A stretch of DNA of 64,000 bases, taken from assembly GCF_007066085.1 (NCBI RefSeq), contig NZ_CP041405.1, positions 992,001 through 1,056,000 of the forward strand, given 5' to 3'. How positions within the stretch are numbered: the first letter of the stretch is position 1; each line of letters starts with the position of its first letter. The position numbers and the translations under genes are program-made. Shown in pieces: positions 35,256-45,530 of the stretch. The notes beneath the pieces were generated by a model, which ran no database searches, was not told the DNA's origin, and worked only from the letters and a program-made list of their open reading frames with translations. This stretch comes from Paenibacillus thiaminolyticus (GTDB lineage: Bacteria; Bacillota; Bacilli; Paenibacillales; Paenibacillaceae).

Positions 35256-35272
35256 CTAATGACTATTCGCTA
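35256..35272 (-). promoter_or_regulatory. HutP-type RNA site II: three UAG triplets at 4-nt spacing
   Basis: On the minus strand three UAG triplets (35270-35272, 35263-35265 and 35256-35258) are spaced by 4 nt each. The 10-nt string TAGTCATTAG is repeated exactly in site I. HutP of Bacillus subtilis is known to contact tandem NAG triplets with this spacing. Confidence 0.65.
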
Positions 35273-35340
35273 AAGGCCATTGCTTCATCCTATTCTTTCA
35301 CTCGTTTCCGCCAACTCAAATATACACGTTCACGACCTCT

Positions 35341-35405
35341 AAAAAACAAAAAGAATGCAGTTCGATAAGGAAACCGAGTACTTCCCTCATTCAAAGCTAC
35401 ATTCT
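35341..35405 (-). terminator. hut leader terminator (antitermination target)
   Basis: On the minus strand AGAATGTAG (35397-35405) pairs with CTGCATTCT (35352-35360), extended inward by a long imperfect stem to a loop around 35374-35381, and followed by TTTTGTTTTTTT-like sequence at 35341-35351. It lies between the predicted promoter and hutH, so transcription would stop here unless HutP binds. Confidence 0.8.
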
Positions 35406-35420
35406 GTTCACTAATGACTA
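35397..35420 (-). promoter_or_regulatory. HutP-type RNA site I: four NAG triplets at 4-nt spacing
   Basis: Reading the transcript, triplets UAG (35418-35420), UAG (35411-35413), CAG (35404-35406) and UAG (35397-35399) are each separated by exactly 4 nt. The last two lie in the 5' arm of the terminator stem, so a protein bound here would block stem formation. Confidence 0.7.
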
Positions 35421-35436
35421 TATAGAGCTTACATTT

Positions 35437-35465
35437 AATTTACAACGTTGGAGAAGGTTAGTCAA
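35437..35465 (-). promoter_or_regulatory. Promoter of the hut operon
   Basis: TTGACT (35460-35465) and TAAATT (35437-35442), minus strand, 17-nt spacing, just upstream of site I. Confidence 0.6.
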
Positions 35466-35520
35466 TAACGAGTTATGGAGCCAGGAGAAGTGCATTCGTC
35501 TTTTCCCATTGCCATATAAT

Positions 35521-35553
35521 AAAAAAATCCCCCGCAGCATCACGCTGCGAGGG
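35521..35553 (-). terminator. Terminator of the pdh operon
   Basis: CCC-CGCAGC (35530-35538) pairs with GCTGCG-A-GGG (35544-35553, one bulge) around a 5-nt loop; seven T follow on the minus strand at 35521-35527. It lies about 85 bp beyond the stop of the last pdh gene. Confidence 0.85.
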
Positions 35554-35637
35554 CACAAAGCAAATCAATATCGAATAGAACCGTAACAGAAAGATAACAG
35601 AACGCTCCTGGAGCAGGAGTACTGCATGATTAAAACA

Positions 35638-37056
35638 TTACTTCGCTACTGTGTGAATCGGATGTCCAAGCACGACTTCCGCAGCTTCCATCACGATTTC
35701 GCCAAGCGTTGGGTGAGCATGGATCGTCAGCGCCAGATCTTCCAGCGTTGCCGCCATTTCCACAGCCAAGCCCATTTCCGCGATCAGGTTGGACGCTTCC
35801 GCGCCGACGATTTGGGAACCGATCACGACGCCGGTATCCGCATCAGCTACGATTTTGACGAAGCCTTCCGCGTTGCCGCCGAGGGACAGTGCGCGTCCGT
35901 TCGCCGCATATGGGAACTTGCCTGCTTTGACGTTGTGGCCTTTTTCCTTCGCTTCCGATTCAGACAAGCCCACGCTTGCGCATTCCGGATCGGTGAAGCA
36001 TACGGCAGGAATGCACTTGTAATCGACGACGCTTGGCATGCCCGCGATGGCTTCCGCCGCAACCTTGCCTTCGTAAGAAGCTTTATGCGCCAGAGCTGGA
36101 CCGGCAACGATATCGCCAATTGCGAAGATGTGAGGAATGCTTGTGCGTCCTTGGTGGTCGACTTCAACCAGGCCGCGGTCAGTCATTTTGACGCCGATCA
36201 TATCAAGACCAAGCTCGCCATCGGTGTTCGGACGGCGGCCAACCGTTACGAGCAGGTATTCTGCAGTAACTTCTTTGGTTTCGCCTTTCACCGTGAACTT
36301 CACGGTAACGTCTTTATCCGTTTGCGCAGCGCTCTCCGCTTTCGCGCCCGTGAAGATTTCCACATTGGATTTCTTCATGTTCTTCGCGACAAGCTGGGTC
36401 ATATCTTTATCGAAGCCTGGCAGCACCATGTCTGCGCCCTCGATAATCGTTACTTTCGTGCCGAACTTGGAGTACATTTGGCCAAGCTCTGCGCCGATGT
36501 AGCCGCCGCCGATGACGATCATCGATTTCGGAATGTCTTGCAGCTCGAGAGCTTCCGTCGAAGACAGAATGCGTCCGCCGAACGGGAAAGCCTTCAATTC
36601 GATTGGACGGGAGCCGGTTGCGATAATGCAGTTCTTGAATTTGTAGCGCGGCGCTTCTTGGTCGTTGAATACGCGCGCTTCATTTTCATTGATGAACATG
36701 CACTCGCCGTTGAATACTTGCACTTTGTTCGCCTTCAGCAGCGCGCCAACGCCGCCGGTCAGCTTTTTCACGACGCCGCCCTTGAATTCTTGCACTTTTT
36801 TGAAGTCGACTTTTACATTTTCCGCCGTGATGCCGATCGCGGAGGCATGCTGAGTCACTTCATACTGATGCGCTGCGCTGATCAATGCTTTGGAAGGAAT
36901 ACAACCGCGGTTCAGACATACGCCGCCGACAGTCGATTTATCTACGATAAGCACGCTTTGGCCGAGTTGGGCAGCGCGAATCGCTGCCACATAACCGCCC
37001 GGGCCTGCTCCAATAACCAGAGTATCAATGTTCAAAGATGCGTCTCCTACTACCAT
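35638..37056 (-). CDS. pdhD: Dihydrolipoyl dehydrogenase (E3)
   Basis: 472 aa flavoprotein that reoxidises the lipoyl groups of E2 with NAD+. FAD fold [21 protein letters not shown], redox-active disulfide in [15 protein letters not shown] (Cys pair five residues apart), NAD fold [21 protein letters not shown], and the C-terminal catalytic His-Glu in [14 protein letters not shown]. The N-terminus [16 protein letters not shown] matches that of B. subtilis PdhD, supporting ATG 37056, with GGAGG at the end of the E2 gene as its site. Last gene of pdhABCD. Confidence 0.96.
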   Translation of the reverse strand: MVVGDASLNIDTLVIGAGPGGYVAAIRAAQLGQSVLIVDKSTVGGVCLNRGCIPSKALISAAHQYEVTQHASAIGITAENVKVDFKKVQEFKGGVVKKLTGGVGALLKANKVQVFNGECMFINENEARVFNDQEAPRYKFKNCIIATGSRPIELKAFPFGGRILSSTEALELQDIPKSMIVIGGGYIGAELGQMYSKFGTKVTIIEGADMVLPGFDKDMTQLVAKNMKKSNVEIFTGAKAESAAQTDKDVTVKFTVKGETKEVTAEYLLVTVGRRPNTDGELGLDMIGVKMTDRGLVEVDHQGRTSIPHIFAIGDIVAGPALAHKASYEGKVAAEAIAGMPSVVDYKCIPAVCFTDPECASVGLSESEAKEKGHNVKAGKFPYAANGRALSLGGNAEGFVKIVADADTGVVIGSQIVGAEASNLIAEMGLAVEMAATLEDLALTIHAHPTLGEIVMEAAEVVLGHPIHTVAK

Positions 37057-37062
37057 GTCCGG

Positions 37063-38334
37063 TTACACCTCCATGACAAGCAGCTCTGGATTAGCAAGCA
37101 GCTGCTTGATATAGTTCATAAAGTTTTGTGCCGTTGCGCCGTCGATGAGACGGTGGTCGAAGCTGAGAGACAAGGCCATCACTGGCGCTGCCACGATTTC
37201 GCCGTTCTTCACGACAGGTTTTTCCGTAATGCGTCCGGTACCCAAAATCGCAACTTCAGGGAAGTTGATGATTGGAGTGAAGAACATGCCGCCTGCGGAA
37301 CCGATGTTCGTAATCGTGATCGTGCTGCCTTTCAATTCATTCGGCCCAAGCTTGCCTTCGCGACCGCGGGCAGCCAGATCCTTGATGCTGTCGGCGATCA
37401 TCCAGATGCTGCGGCGATCCGCATCATTGATAACCGGAACGATCAGACCGTTGTCTGTATCTGTAGCGATACCGATGTTGTAGTACTTTTTGTACACAAT
37501 CTCGTTATTCGCTTCGTCGATCATCGCGTTCATAGCCGGGAATTGACGGCAAGCCGCCACGAGCGCTTTGACGATGAACGGGAGGTATGTTACTTTCGTG
37601 CCTTTCTTCTCCATCATTGGCTTCAAGCGGGTACGGAATGCAACCAGCTCCGCAACGTCCACTTCATCCATGATGGTAACATGCGGCGCCGTGTAAGCCG
37701 ATTTGACCATCGCATTGGAGATGGCTTTGCGGATGCCCTTGAATGGCACGCGCTCTTCTTCGGCTTCGCGTCCGGTAGCTGCTGCTGGAGCGGCAGGCGC
37801 TGCTTTGGCTTCGGCAGCGGCTTGAGGCGCTTCTGCCTTCGCGACAGGCGCTCCGCCATTGGCGAATGCTTCCACATCTTCGCGCGTAATTTTTCCGTTC
37901 TTGCCGGTTGGAGGAACTTCGCCGATGTTCACGCCCAATTCACGCGCCAGCTTGCGCACGCTTGGCGTAGCCAGCACTTCATGGTTAGGCGCTGCTGCTG
38001 TGCCTTCCGCTTTTGGAGCTTCCGCTGCAGGCGCTGCTGCTGCCGGTTCTTCCTTAGCCTCTTCGGCAGGTTCCGCTTGTTCCGGAATATCTCCTTCGGC
38101 GTCGATGATAGCCACGACTTCGCCCATATGGCATACTTGGCCATCCTTCGCCAGCACTTCAAGCACCGTACCGTTTACCGGACAAGGCACTTCAACGACA
38201 GCTTTATCATTTTGAACTTCCATGATGATGTCGTCGTCGGTAACTTTGTCACCCGGTTTGATGTGCATTTTAATAATTTCGCCTTCATGCAGCCCTTCCC
38301 CCAGCTCTGGGAAGCGATATTCAAATTTAGCCAC
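37063..38334 (-). CDS. pdhC: Dihydrolipoamide acetyltransferase, E2 of pyruvate dehydrogenase
   Basis: 423 aa from GTG 38334, with AAGGAGG 8 nt upstream; ATG 38352 would place that site inside the gene. Domains in order: one lipoyl domain (about 1-76, lipoyl Lys in VQNDKAVVEVP), an Ala/Pro/Glu-rich linker, the E1/E3-binding domain (about 125-160, TPSVRKLARELGVNI), a second linker, and the acyltransferase core (190-423) with the active His in LSFDHRLIDGATAQNFM. It transfers acetyl groups to CoA. Six bp before pdhD. Confidence 0.96.
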   Translation of the reverse strand: MAKFEYRFPELGEGLHEGEIIKMHIKPGDKVTDDDIIMEVQNDKAVVEVPCPVNGTVLEVLAKDGQVCHMGEVVAIIDAEGDIPEQAEPAEEAKEEPAAAAPAAEAPKAEGTAAAPNHEVLATPSVRKLARELGVNIGEVPPTGKNGKITREDVEAFANGGAPVAKAEAPQAAAEAKAAPAAPAAATGREAEEERVPFKGIRKAISNAMVKSAYTAPHVTIMDEVDVAELVAFRTRLKPMMEKKGTKVTYLPFIVKALVAACRQFPAMNAMIDEANNEIVYKKYYNIGIATDTDNGLIVPVINDADRRSIWMIADSIKDLAARGREGKLGPNELKGSTITITNIGSAGGMFFTPIINFPEVAILGTGRITEKPVVKNGEIVAAPVMALSLSFDHRLIDGATAQNFMNYIKQLLANPELLVMEV

Positions 38335-38369
38335 AAGAACAACCTCCTTCAAATCTGTTCGGTTCTAAC

Positions 38370-39347
38370 TTAGAAGTCCAATACTTTTTTGGCGCCAGCT
38401 ACGATGCGGGCAGGCGTTGGCAGCCAAGTATCCTCGATTTGGGCAAACGGATAGACCGTGTCCGGACCGGTTACGCGCAGCACAGGCGCTTCCAGATGAA
38501 GAATCGCCTTTTCATTGATTTGGGCAATGACTTCTGCAGCGACACCGGAAGTTTTTTGCGCCTCTTGAACGATGATAGCGCGGTTCGTCTTCTTGATCGA
38601 AGCCACGATTGTATCGATATCCAAAGGAACCAACGAGCGCAGGTCGATGACTTCCGCTTGAATGCCTTCTTTCTCCAGTTCAGCGGCTGCTTTCATCGCC
38701 GTATGAACCATCAAGCCGTAAGCGATGATCGTTACGTCCTTGCCTTCGCGGACGATTTTTGCTTCGCCGAGCGGAACAGTATAGTCCTCTTCAGGCACCT
38801 CTTCGCGGTAAGCATGGTATAGGTTCAAGTGCTCCATGAAGAACACTGGGTCATTGTCGCGGATCGCCGAGATAAGCAATCCTTTCGCATCATATGGATT
38901 CGAAGGAATAACTACTTTAATGCCCGGCGTCTGTACGAGCAAGCCTTCGAGCGAGTCCGTATGCAGTTCTGCCGCTTTTACCCCGCCGCCGAACGGCGTA
39001 CGGAATACGATTGGCGCGTTGTAGCGTCCGCCGGAGCGGTAGCGCATGCGCGCTGCTTGAACACAGATTTGGTCAAGAGCTTCATAGATAAAGCCGACGA
39101 ACTGGATTTCCGCGATAGGGCGGAAGCCTTGGATGCCGAGACCGACAGCCATCCCGCCGATTGCGGACTCTGCCAGCGGCGTATCGAAGACACGCTCATC
39201 GCCAAACTCTTTTTGCAGACCTTCCGTCGCACGGAACACGCCGCCGACATGGCCGACGTCTTCCCCAAATACCAACACGTTCGGATCCCGCTTCAATTCC
39301 ACGCGCATTGCGTCGCGAATCGCTTCTTTCATATTCATTTGTGCCAT
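38370..39347 (-). CDS. pdhB: Pyruvate dehydrogenase E1 component, beta subunit
   Basis: 325 aa transketolase-type subunit. Conserved segments: [19 protein letters not shown] (thiamine-diphosphate Glu region), [24 protein letters not shown] and [23 protein letters not shown]. With the alpha subunit it decarboxylates pyruvate and acetylates the lipoyl group of E2. Second gene of the operon, 35 bp before the E2 start. Confidence 0.96.
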   Translation of the reverse strand: MAQMNMKEAIRDAMRVELKRDPNVLVFGEDVGHVGGVFRATEGLQKEFGDERVFDTPLAESAIGGMAVGLGIQGFRPIAEIQFVGFIYEALDQICVQAARMRYRSGGRYNAPIVFRTPFGGGVKAAELHTDSLEGLLVQTPGIKVVIPSNPYDAKGLLISAIRDNDPVFFMEHLNLYHAYREEVPEEDYTVPLGEAKIVREGKDVTIIAYGLMVHTAMKAAAELEKEGIQAEVIDLRSLVPLDIDTIVASIKKTNRAIIVQEAQKTSGVAAEVIAQINEKAILHLEAPVLRVTGPDTVYPFAQIEDTWLPTPARIVAGAKKVLDF

Positions 39348-39473
39348 TGCATCGTATCCTCCTTACGTTATCACACAGCCTGATTCGGTCTGGTTCGCAT
39401 TCTCATGCGATGCTGACTTCTATCGATAACCGGATGTCTTCCCTGCTTACCCGGTTCATTGTCATTCTGCTAT

Positions 39474-40622
<1,149 letters not shown>

Positions 40623-40660
40623 AAGAAAACGCGAAAAAAGTGAACATTTTGTTTTGGTGT

Positions 40661-40723
40661 TGTTATAACAGGGGTGATTTCAGACTATAACAGGCTGTTA
40701 CAAAATTGTGAACTTAAGCACAA
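40661..40723. promoter_or_regulatory. Palindrome cluster between pdhA and the esterase gene
   Basis: Three inverted repeats lie close together: TGTTATAACA (40661-40670), TAACAGGCTGTTA (40688-40700) and TTGTGAACTTAAGCACAA (40706-40723). The last has the TTGTG/CACAA ends of Rex (redox-sensing) operators but not the full consensus. They are 40-100 bp upstream of the pdh -35 box and could be operators for either divergent gene. The remainder of this 338-bp gap, 40724-40860, shows no further element. Confidence 0.35.
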
Positions 40724-40879
40724 AGCGGTACTCTGCCCAAGGGGCCTGACGTCTATTTCCTCAACGAGCGGATCGCTGCATTTCTACTTCAAGGTCCAAA
40801 CCTCTAGATAGAAGAACATTTTGGCCAATTAGAAATATTATTCACCAATAAAAGCTAAATTTTGCACAAGGCGGTGTAA

Positions 40880-41611
40880 ATGATGTCCGATTCATCCATT
40901 CTCAAACGAACGATCCACAAGCATGTCATTCCAAGCAGCCTGCTGAGCGCAGATCGCCATGTTCGCGTCTACCTGCCGCCAGGCTACCAAGAGATGCTGA
41001 GCTATCCGGTCGTCTACTGCCAGGATGGCGAAGATTTCTTCAACTTCGGCCGCATCGCGACCTATGCGAACAAACTCATTATTGAAGAGGATATGGAGCC
41101 CTTCATCATCGTCGGCGTCGACGTGGACAAAAAAATACGTACATCTGAATATTCCCCGGACGGGGAACGTTTTGAATCATATACCCGAGCGTTCGTCGAA
41201 GAGATTGTTCCCTTCATCGAGCAGCATTATCCGGTACGGACCGATTGGACCGAGACCGTCTTGGCGGGCGACTCGCTGGGCGGCACCGTTTCTCTTCATC
41301 TGGCGCTTCTCTATCCCGAACGCTTCCGCCAGGTTATCTCGCTGTCAGGTGCGTACTATCCCTACTCGCAAGAGCTGATTGCCCGAGAAATGGACTTGTC
41401 CTGGCTGCACTTGTTCATGATCGTCGGACTGCAGGAGACCGCTTTCAAGACGGATCGGGGCGTGTTCGATTTTGTCGCCTTGAACCGGTCAGCTAAGCAG
41501 CTTCTGGAGGACAGAGGCGCCCATATCCAGTACAGCGAACATGACGGCCAGCATCAGTGGGGCTTCTGGCAGCAGCATATCCCGGACGCACTCCGCTTTT
41601 TCCTTGAATAG
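40880..41611 (+). CDS. Esterase family alpha/beta hydrolase (enterochelin-esterase-like)
   Basis: 243 aa cytosolic protein of the D-esterase family. Nucleophile Ser in AGDSLGGTVSLHLALLYPERF (about residue 132), acidic residue probably in the GLQETAFKTDRG region and catalytic His in EHDGQHQWGFW. The front part RHVRVYLPPGYQEMLSYPVVYCQDGEDFF is typical of the family that includes siderophore and acetyl-xylan esterases. No siderophore genes lie nearby, so the substrate is unknown. Tandem ATGs at 880 and 883 of this kilobase leave the start uncertain by one codon. Confidence 0.85.
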   Translation: MMSDSSILKRTIHKHVIPSSLLSADRHVRVYLPPGYQEMLSYPVVYCQDGEDFFNFGRIATYANKLIIEEDMEPFIIVGVDVDKKIRTSEYSPDGERFESYTRAFVEEIVPFIEQHYPVRTDWTETVLAGDSLGGTVSLHLALLYPERFRQVISLSGAYYPYSQELIAREMDLSWLHLFMIVGLQETAFKTDRGVFDFVALNRSAKQLLEDRGAHIQYSEHDGQHQWGFWQQHIPDALRFFLE

Positions 41612-41646
41612 TCCCTTGGCCTGTAATGTTAAAAAAAGGACACCTA

Positions 41647-41685
41647 AAAAAGTAGTGGCATACAGAAGGGTATGTCACTACTTTT
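41647..41685. terminator. Bidirectional terminator shared by the esterase and phosphatase genes
   Basis: A 15-bp stem with one G-T pair (41647-41661 with 41671-41685), A-rich before and T-rich within the 3' arm. The stop codon of the minus-strand phosphatase (41678-41680) lies inside the stem. Confidence 0.75.
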
Positions 41686-42175
41686 GTGCCGCTTTGCCAT
41701 GATCCAGGCCTTGCTCCTGAACGATCTTGTCCAATAGCCGGATGCAGCCTGCCTGAATCAGCCGGTATACTTCATCAAAATTACCGGTATAGTACGGATC
41801 AGGCACGTCTTCAGCCTGCTCCTCCGGAAGCACAGTCATAAAGCGCATAACCTGAGCTTGTCTTGCTTCCGCCCCTTCCCATGCCAATACATTCTGTTCA
41901 TTGCTTCTGTCCATGCATACAATATATGTAAAATCATTGAAATCCCCAGGTCTTACTTGTCTGCCCAGCATGCCTTCATATGAAATGCGGCGTTCATCCA
42001 GTATCGTTCGCGTGCCTTGGTGGGGCGGCTTGCCAATATGCCAATCTCCCGTACCTGCGGAATCGGCGGTAATCGCGTGTTCCAGGCCCGCTTGCTTCAC
42101 TTCATGTCGAAATATCGCCTCTGCCATCGGTGAACGGCAAATGTTGCCGAGACAGACGAACAATACGTTCACCAC
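41678..42175 (-). CDS. Low molecular weight protein-tyrosine phosphatase
   Basis: 165 aa from GTG 42175 (AAAGGAGG 9 nt upstream; a second GTG follows directly). The active-site loop Cys8-x5-Arg14-Ser is seen in FVCLGNICRSPMAEA and the general acid Asp in VPDPYY. Such enzymes remove phosphate from tyrosine or arginine residues of proteins; YwlE of B. subtilis, a relative, is an arginine phosphatase, and which specificity applies here cannot be told. Stop codon within a terminator stem. Confidence 0.93.
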   Translation of the reverse strand: MVNVLFVCLGNICRSPMAEAIFRHEVKQAGLEHAITADSAGTGDWHIGKPPHQGTRTILDERRISYEGMLGRQVRPGDFNDFTYIVCMDRSNEQNVLAWEGAEARQAQVMRFMTVLPEEQAEDVPDPYYTGNFDEVYRLIQAGCIRLLDKIVQEQGLDHGKAAQK

Positions 42176-42380
42176 TGCGGTACACCTCCTTTCAGCCTCG
42201 GGTGGGTTAGGGCTCTTCACCTGTAAATATACCTATCTCGACAAGAAATAACAAGCCCGTGTTCCAAGAAGGCAGGTTAGGGATTGGTCTCTGGGCGGCA
42301 ATCGGATATACTTAAAACGCGCACATCATCTATAATTCGGGACTTTCCGCGTGAGAAGGTCTCATAAAGGAAGGATAGTC

Positions 42381-43043
42381 ATGTACATAGCCCCTCCTGT
42401 TCCCTGCCCTCGGCATGTCGTAATTTGCGCCGGCGGCATGCTCGATGCCTCCCTGCTCTCCGTGTGTAATGAGGCGGATGTCGTAATCGGCGCAGATCGG
42501 GGTGCATTGGCATTGGCCAATCATGGAATCTGCCCGGACGTAGCGATTGGGGATTTCGATTCCGTCACAGAGGACGAACGGAACCAAATACGACGGTGCA
42601 GCAAGCACTATCAAGATTTTGACGCGATCGACAAAGATTACACCGACACCGAGCTGGCCTTCCATACGGCGCTCGCATGGAGGCCCGCGCAGATTACGCT
42701 GTTGGGCGCAACCGGTACAAGATTGGATCATACGCTTGGCAATATCCATCTGCTGCGGGTCGGACTTGACCAAGGCATCCAATGCCAAATTGTTGACGCC
42801 CACAATATTGTCCGGCTGACCAATTCCGAGCTGACTCTGCCGCAGCAGCCCTACCCTTATATATCGCTGCTCCCGCTCAGCATGACCGTTACCGGCATTA
42901 CGCTCAAGGGCTTCGCCTATCCTCTGGTAGATGCCACCCTGCATATCGGGCAATCGCTCGCGATCAGCAACCAGTTCGCCGCCGAGGAAGGAACCGTCAC
43001 TATTCGGGACGGCTACCTGCTCGTCATCTGCAGCCGCGACTAA
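42381..43043 (+). CDS. thiN: Thiamine pyrophosphokinase
   Basis: 220 aa from ATG 42381 (AAGGAAGG upstream; the frame is open 10 codons further). Catalytic domain (about 15-130) with VVIGADRGALALANHGICPDVAIGDFDSV and QDFDAIDKDYTDTELAF, followed by GATGTRLDHTLGNIHLL; the C-terminal thiamine-binding domain (about 140-215) contains YISLLPLSMTVTGITLKGFAYPL. It makes thiamine diphosphate, the cofactor of pyruvate dehydrogenase and other enzymes. No TPP riboswitch is seen upstream. Confidence 0.93.
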   Translation: MYIAPPVPCPRHVVICAGGMLDASLLSVCNEADVVIGADRGALALANHGICPDVAIGDFDSVTEDERNQIRRCSKHYQDFDAIDKDYTDTELAFHTALAWRPAQITLLGATGTRLDHTLGNIHLLRVGLDQGIQCQIVDAHNIVRLTNSELTLPQQPYPYISLLPLSMTVTGITLKGFAYPLVDATLHIGQSLAISNQFAAEEGTVTIRDGYLLVICSRD

Positions 43044-43122
43044 GCGGGAACAAGCATTCAGTGATGCCGGCTGGCGCGGCCTCACTGAGAGGAGACAACC
43101 GCATGCCCGCGCAAGCCGATAC

Positions 43123-43166
43123 AGGGACGGCAGCAGGTCTGGAAAATACAGGCCGCCGCCGTCCCT
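43123..43166 (-). terminator. Hairpin between thiN and the chromate transporter gene
   Basis: A 9-bp stem (43123-43131 with 43158-43166) enclosing a 26-nt G+C-rich loop, 9 bp beyond the minus-strand stop. No T tract, so weakly supported. Confidence 0.35.
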
Positions 43167-43174
43167 TGCTGCAC

Positions 43175-44374
43175 CTATAGCAGGACCGCACCGCATAAGG
43201 CCGATACGAGCACGACCGACCATGGCGGGAGCTTCCATGCCATCAGCAGCAGAGAGCCGATCAGGACAATCACAAAGTGGGCCGGGCCCTGTACAGAAGT
43301 CGTCCATACCGGATGGTACAGCGCCGCCAGCAGGAGCCCGACCACGGCGGCATTGATTCCGCCAAGGGCAGCTCTTACGCCGCTCCATGTCCGCAGCCGC
43401 TCGGCGAAGGGCAGCGCCGCCGCGATAAGCAAATATCCGGGCAGGAAGATGAAGACGAGCGCCACGATGCCATAAAGTGCACCAAGCCAGCCCGGCGCCA
43501 GCGAGGCGCCGACGAAGCCCGAGAAGGTGAACAACGGCCCGGGAACGGCCTGTGCGGCTCCGTATCCTGCCAGCAAGGCGGACTCGTCCATGATGCCGCT
43601 GCCGCTCAACTCCTCAGCCAGCAGCGGAAGCATCACATGACCGCCTCCGAACACGAGCGAACCGGTGCGGAACATCATGTCCGCCAGCTTGGTGGCCGGG
43701 AACGGCAGCGCCGCCGCAAGCCACGGAAGCAGGATACAGCCGGCCCCGAACAAGATCAGCATCATCATCGAGAAGCCGCGCGGCAGCACGAGGGCCGACA
43801 CTTCGCCGCTTCCCGACGCTTCCGCCTGTTGCTGGGAAGGCTTGCCCAGCAGCAGCCAGCCTGCGGCAGCGGACAGCCCAATGATCGCGAGCTGGCCATA
43901 CGTGCCGGGTATTGTTAATGCGCCGATGGCCGCCGCCGCCGCAATCGTCTTGCGCAGCGGGTCCGGCGTCAGCTGCGCCGACATGCCGCGCAAGGCGTGA
44001 ATAATGACCGGAATCGCCACCAGCTTCAACCCCTGCAGCCAGCCGGGAACTTCCCCCGGCAGCCAGCCGATGCCGAACGCGAATAATATCAATAGGCAGG
44101 CCGATGGCAGCGTGAAGCCAGCCCATGCCGCAATTCCGCCCAGCCAGCCGGCTCGCCTTATCCCTATCGCCATGCCTAATTGGCTGCTTGAAGGACCGGG
44201 CAGCAGCTGGCTCAACGCGTTCATATCCGCGAATTGCTCATCTCTTACCCATCGCAGCCTACCGACATACGTATCCCGGAAATAACCGATATGCGCAGCG
44301 GGACCTCCGAACGAAGTGAGCCCTAATTTTAACGCCGTCCAAAACACTTCCCATAGCCGTCCGTGACTTGACAT
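43175..44374 (-). CDS. chrA: Chromate transporter, ChrA family
   Basis: 399 aa from ATG 44374, where CAGGAGG lies 6 nt upstream; in-frame ATGs further up lack a site. Two homologous halves of about six helices each: the first starts FWTALKLGLTSFGGPAAHIGYF with QLLPGPSSSQLGMAIG, the second has FRTGSLVFGGGHVMLPLLAEEL and AVPGPLFTFSGFVGA. This is the two-domain long-chain type. Known members export chromate or related oxyanions; many in soil bacteria have untested substrates. Confidence 0.92.
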   Translation of the reverse strand: MSSHGRLWEVFWTALKLGLTSFGGPAAHIGYFRDTYVGRLRWVRDEQFADMNALSQLLPGPSSSQLGMAIGIRRAGWLGGIAAWAGFTLPSACLLILFAFGIGWLPGEVPGWLQGLKLVAIPVIIHALRGMSAQLTPDPLRKTIAAAAAIGALTIPGTYGQLAIIGLSAAAGWLLLGKPSQQQAEASGSGEVSALVLPRGFSMMMLILFGAGCILLPWLAAALPFPATKLADMMFRTGSLVFGGGHVMLPLLAEELSGSGIMDESALLAGYGAAQAVPGPLFTFSGFVGASLAPGWLGALYGIVALVFIFLPGYLLIAAALPFAERLRTWSGVRAALGGINAAVVGLLLAALYHPVWTTSVQGPAHFVIVLIGSLLLMAWKLPPWSVVLVSALCGAVLL

Positions 44375-44525
44375 CGCTGCCTCCTGATTCATTGAGATGT
44401 TACGCTGCCGCTCCGATCGATAAGGAATATGGAGCGGCGGCAAGACCAGACCTCCGTCTGATTCCTTATTGATATCACGCACTGTACGAATGGCGCAACC
44501 GCTTTACAAATATTTAACATGGCGG

Positions 44526-45530
44526 TTACGGCCCGTTCGGACACGGCCGCGGGAAGTATCCTTGGGCCGCAGCCTCTTTCTCGCTCGCGAAGGTCTCAAC
44601 GATGGCGTCTCGCGCCCCGCACCGGGAACGGTAATAAATACGGATGCCGTCACGAACCGCTCCATAGACGACGGGACGCTTGACCAAGCGCCCTCCGCCG
44701 AACGCATAGTTGTTATAGTAGTGTATGCCCATCGGAAGCCCTTGAATAAATGCGATAATCCCGATATCATCAACCGTGTTGTTCCAATCTTCCTGCCCGA
44801 TCAATGGAAGCGTAAACGTATACGTGATCCCCAGCTTGCGGGCATGCGTATTGTGAAGATTGATGTAATGGGCCAGATCCGACTGAAGCGTGTTCACGAT
44901 AGTCGTCCGTCGCACCTGCTCGAACTGGCCGGCATCCGCCAGGAGTGGAATGCGCTGACCCGTTGCTTCATTGACCCGCTCCCGCTTGCCCTCGTACCAT
45001 CGAGCTGTTGTCGCGTCGAACGCATGGACGTAATCATCCAGGGTGAACGACACGCTGTTCCCCGACGCATCCGCATGAGCATACGGCTTCTTCGAATGCC
45101 ACAGCGGCTTGGATTCCAGCTCGCCGTCGCTAGTGCGAACCTCGCCGAAAGCATGAATCCAATAGCCGTCATAATCCATCACGGCGATGACGGGAATATG
45201 TCCGAGCAGCACCTGCTGTCCGACGGCATCTCCGGACACATCGAAATTCGTGAACAGCGTCTCGTAAAATTGCTCCAAAGCCCGTTCTTTATTGGCGCGG
45301 AAATGTTTGAACGAGTCATAACCCGCCTCAAATTGCTGATATTCATTCATGTGAAGCGCAAACGCCGCGTCCTGCACCGCAGCATGGACAGCACCGTCAT
45401 ACATGCGCGTCAGCTCCAGTGCGCCAGCTTGGTCTGCGATCCGCCAATCCTGCAGCAGCATCGCCGGAAAGAAAATGGCAATGAAAAACAGCGCCAGACC
45501 GATGAAAAAACTGGAATTAATAGTCTTCAT
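44526..45530 (-). CDS. Exported single-span protein of the Tad-like locus (334 aa)
   Basis: Not recognised. Starts MKTINSSFFIGLALFFIAIFF, a single hydrophobic helix with two positive or polar residues in front, then a long extracytoplasmic helix-rich segment (RIADQAGALELTRMYDGAVHAAVQDAAFALHMNEY) and a C-terminal globular part of about 200 residues ending in a Cys pair (RSRCGARD, then RPCPNG). No prepilin-type Gly-x4-Glu cleavage site is evident. ATG 45530 chosen for GAGGAA upstream; it overlaps the preceding gene by 14 bp. As last gene of the operon, with three smaller proteins of the same plan before it, it may be a minor pilin-like or TadG/TadE-like component. Confidence 0.6.
   Translation of the reverse strand: MKTINSSFFIGLALFFIAIFFPAMLLQDWRIADQAGALELTRMYDGAVHAAVQDAAFALHMNEYQQFEAGYDSFKHFRANKERALEQFYETLFTNFDVSGDAVGQQVLLGHIPVIAVMDYDGYWIHAFGEVRTSDGELESKPLWHSKKPYAHADASGNSVSFTLDDYVHAFDATTARWYEGKRERVNEATGQRIPLLADAGQFEQVRRTTIVNTLQSDLAHYINLHNTHARKLGITYTFTLPLIGQEDWNNTVDDIGIIAFIQGLPMGIHYYNNYAFGGGRLVKRPVVYGAVRDGIRIYYRSRCGARDAIVETFASEKEAAAQGYFPRPCPNGP

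Noticed and set aside
35626..38373. 915-codon open frame on the plus strand across the pdhC/pdhD genes
   Set aside because: It is antisense to two unmistakable pdh genes, has low-complexity His/Arg/Phe-rich translation and no family resemblance; a codon-bias shadow.
42176..42380. TPP riboswitch ahead of thiN
   Set aside because: The conserved THI-box blocks are not present.
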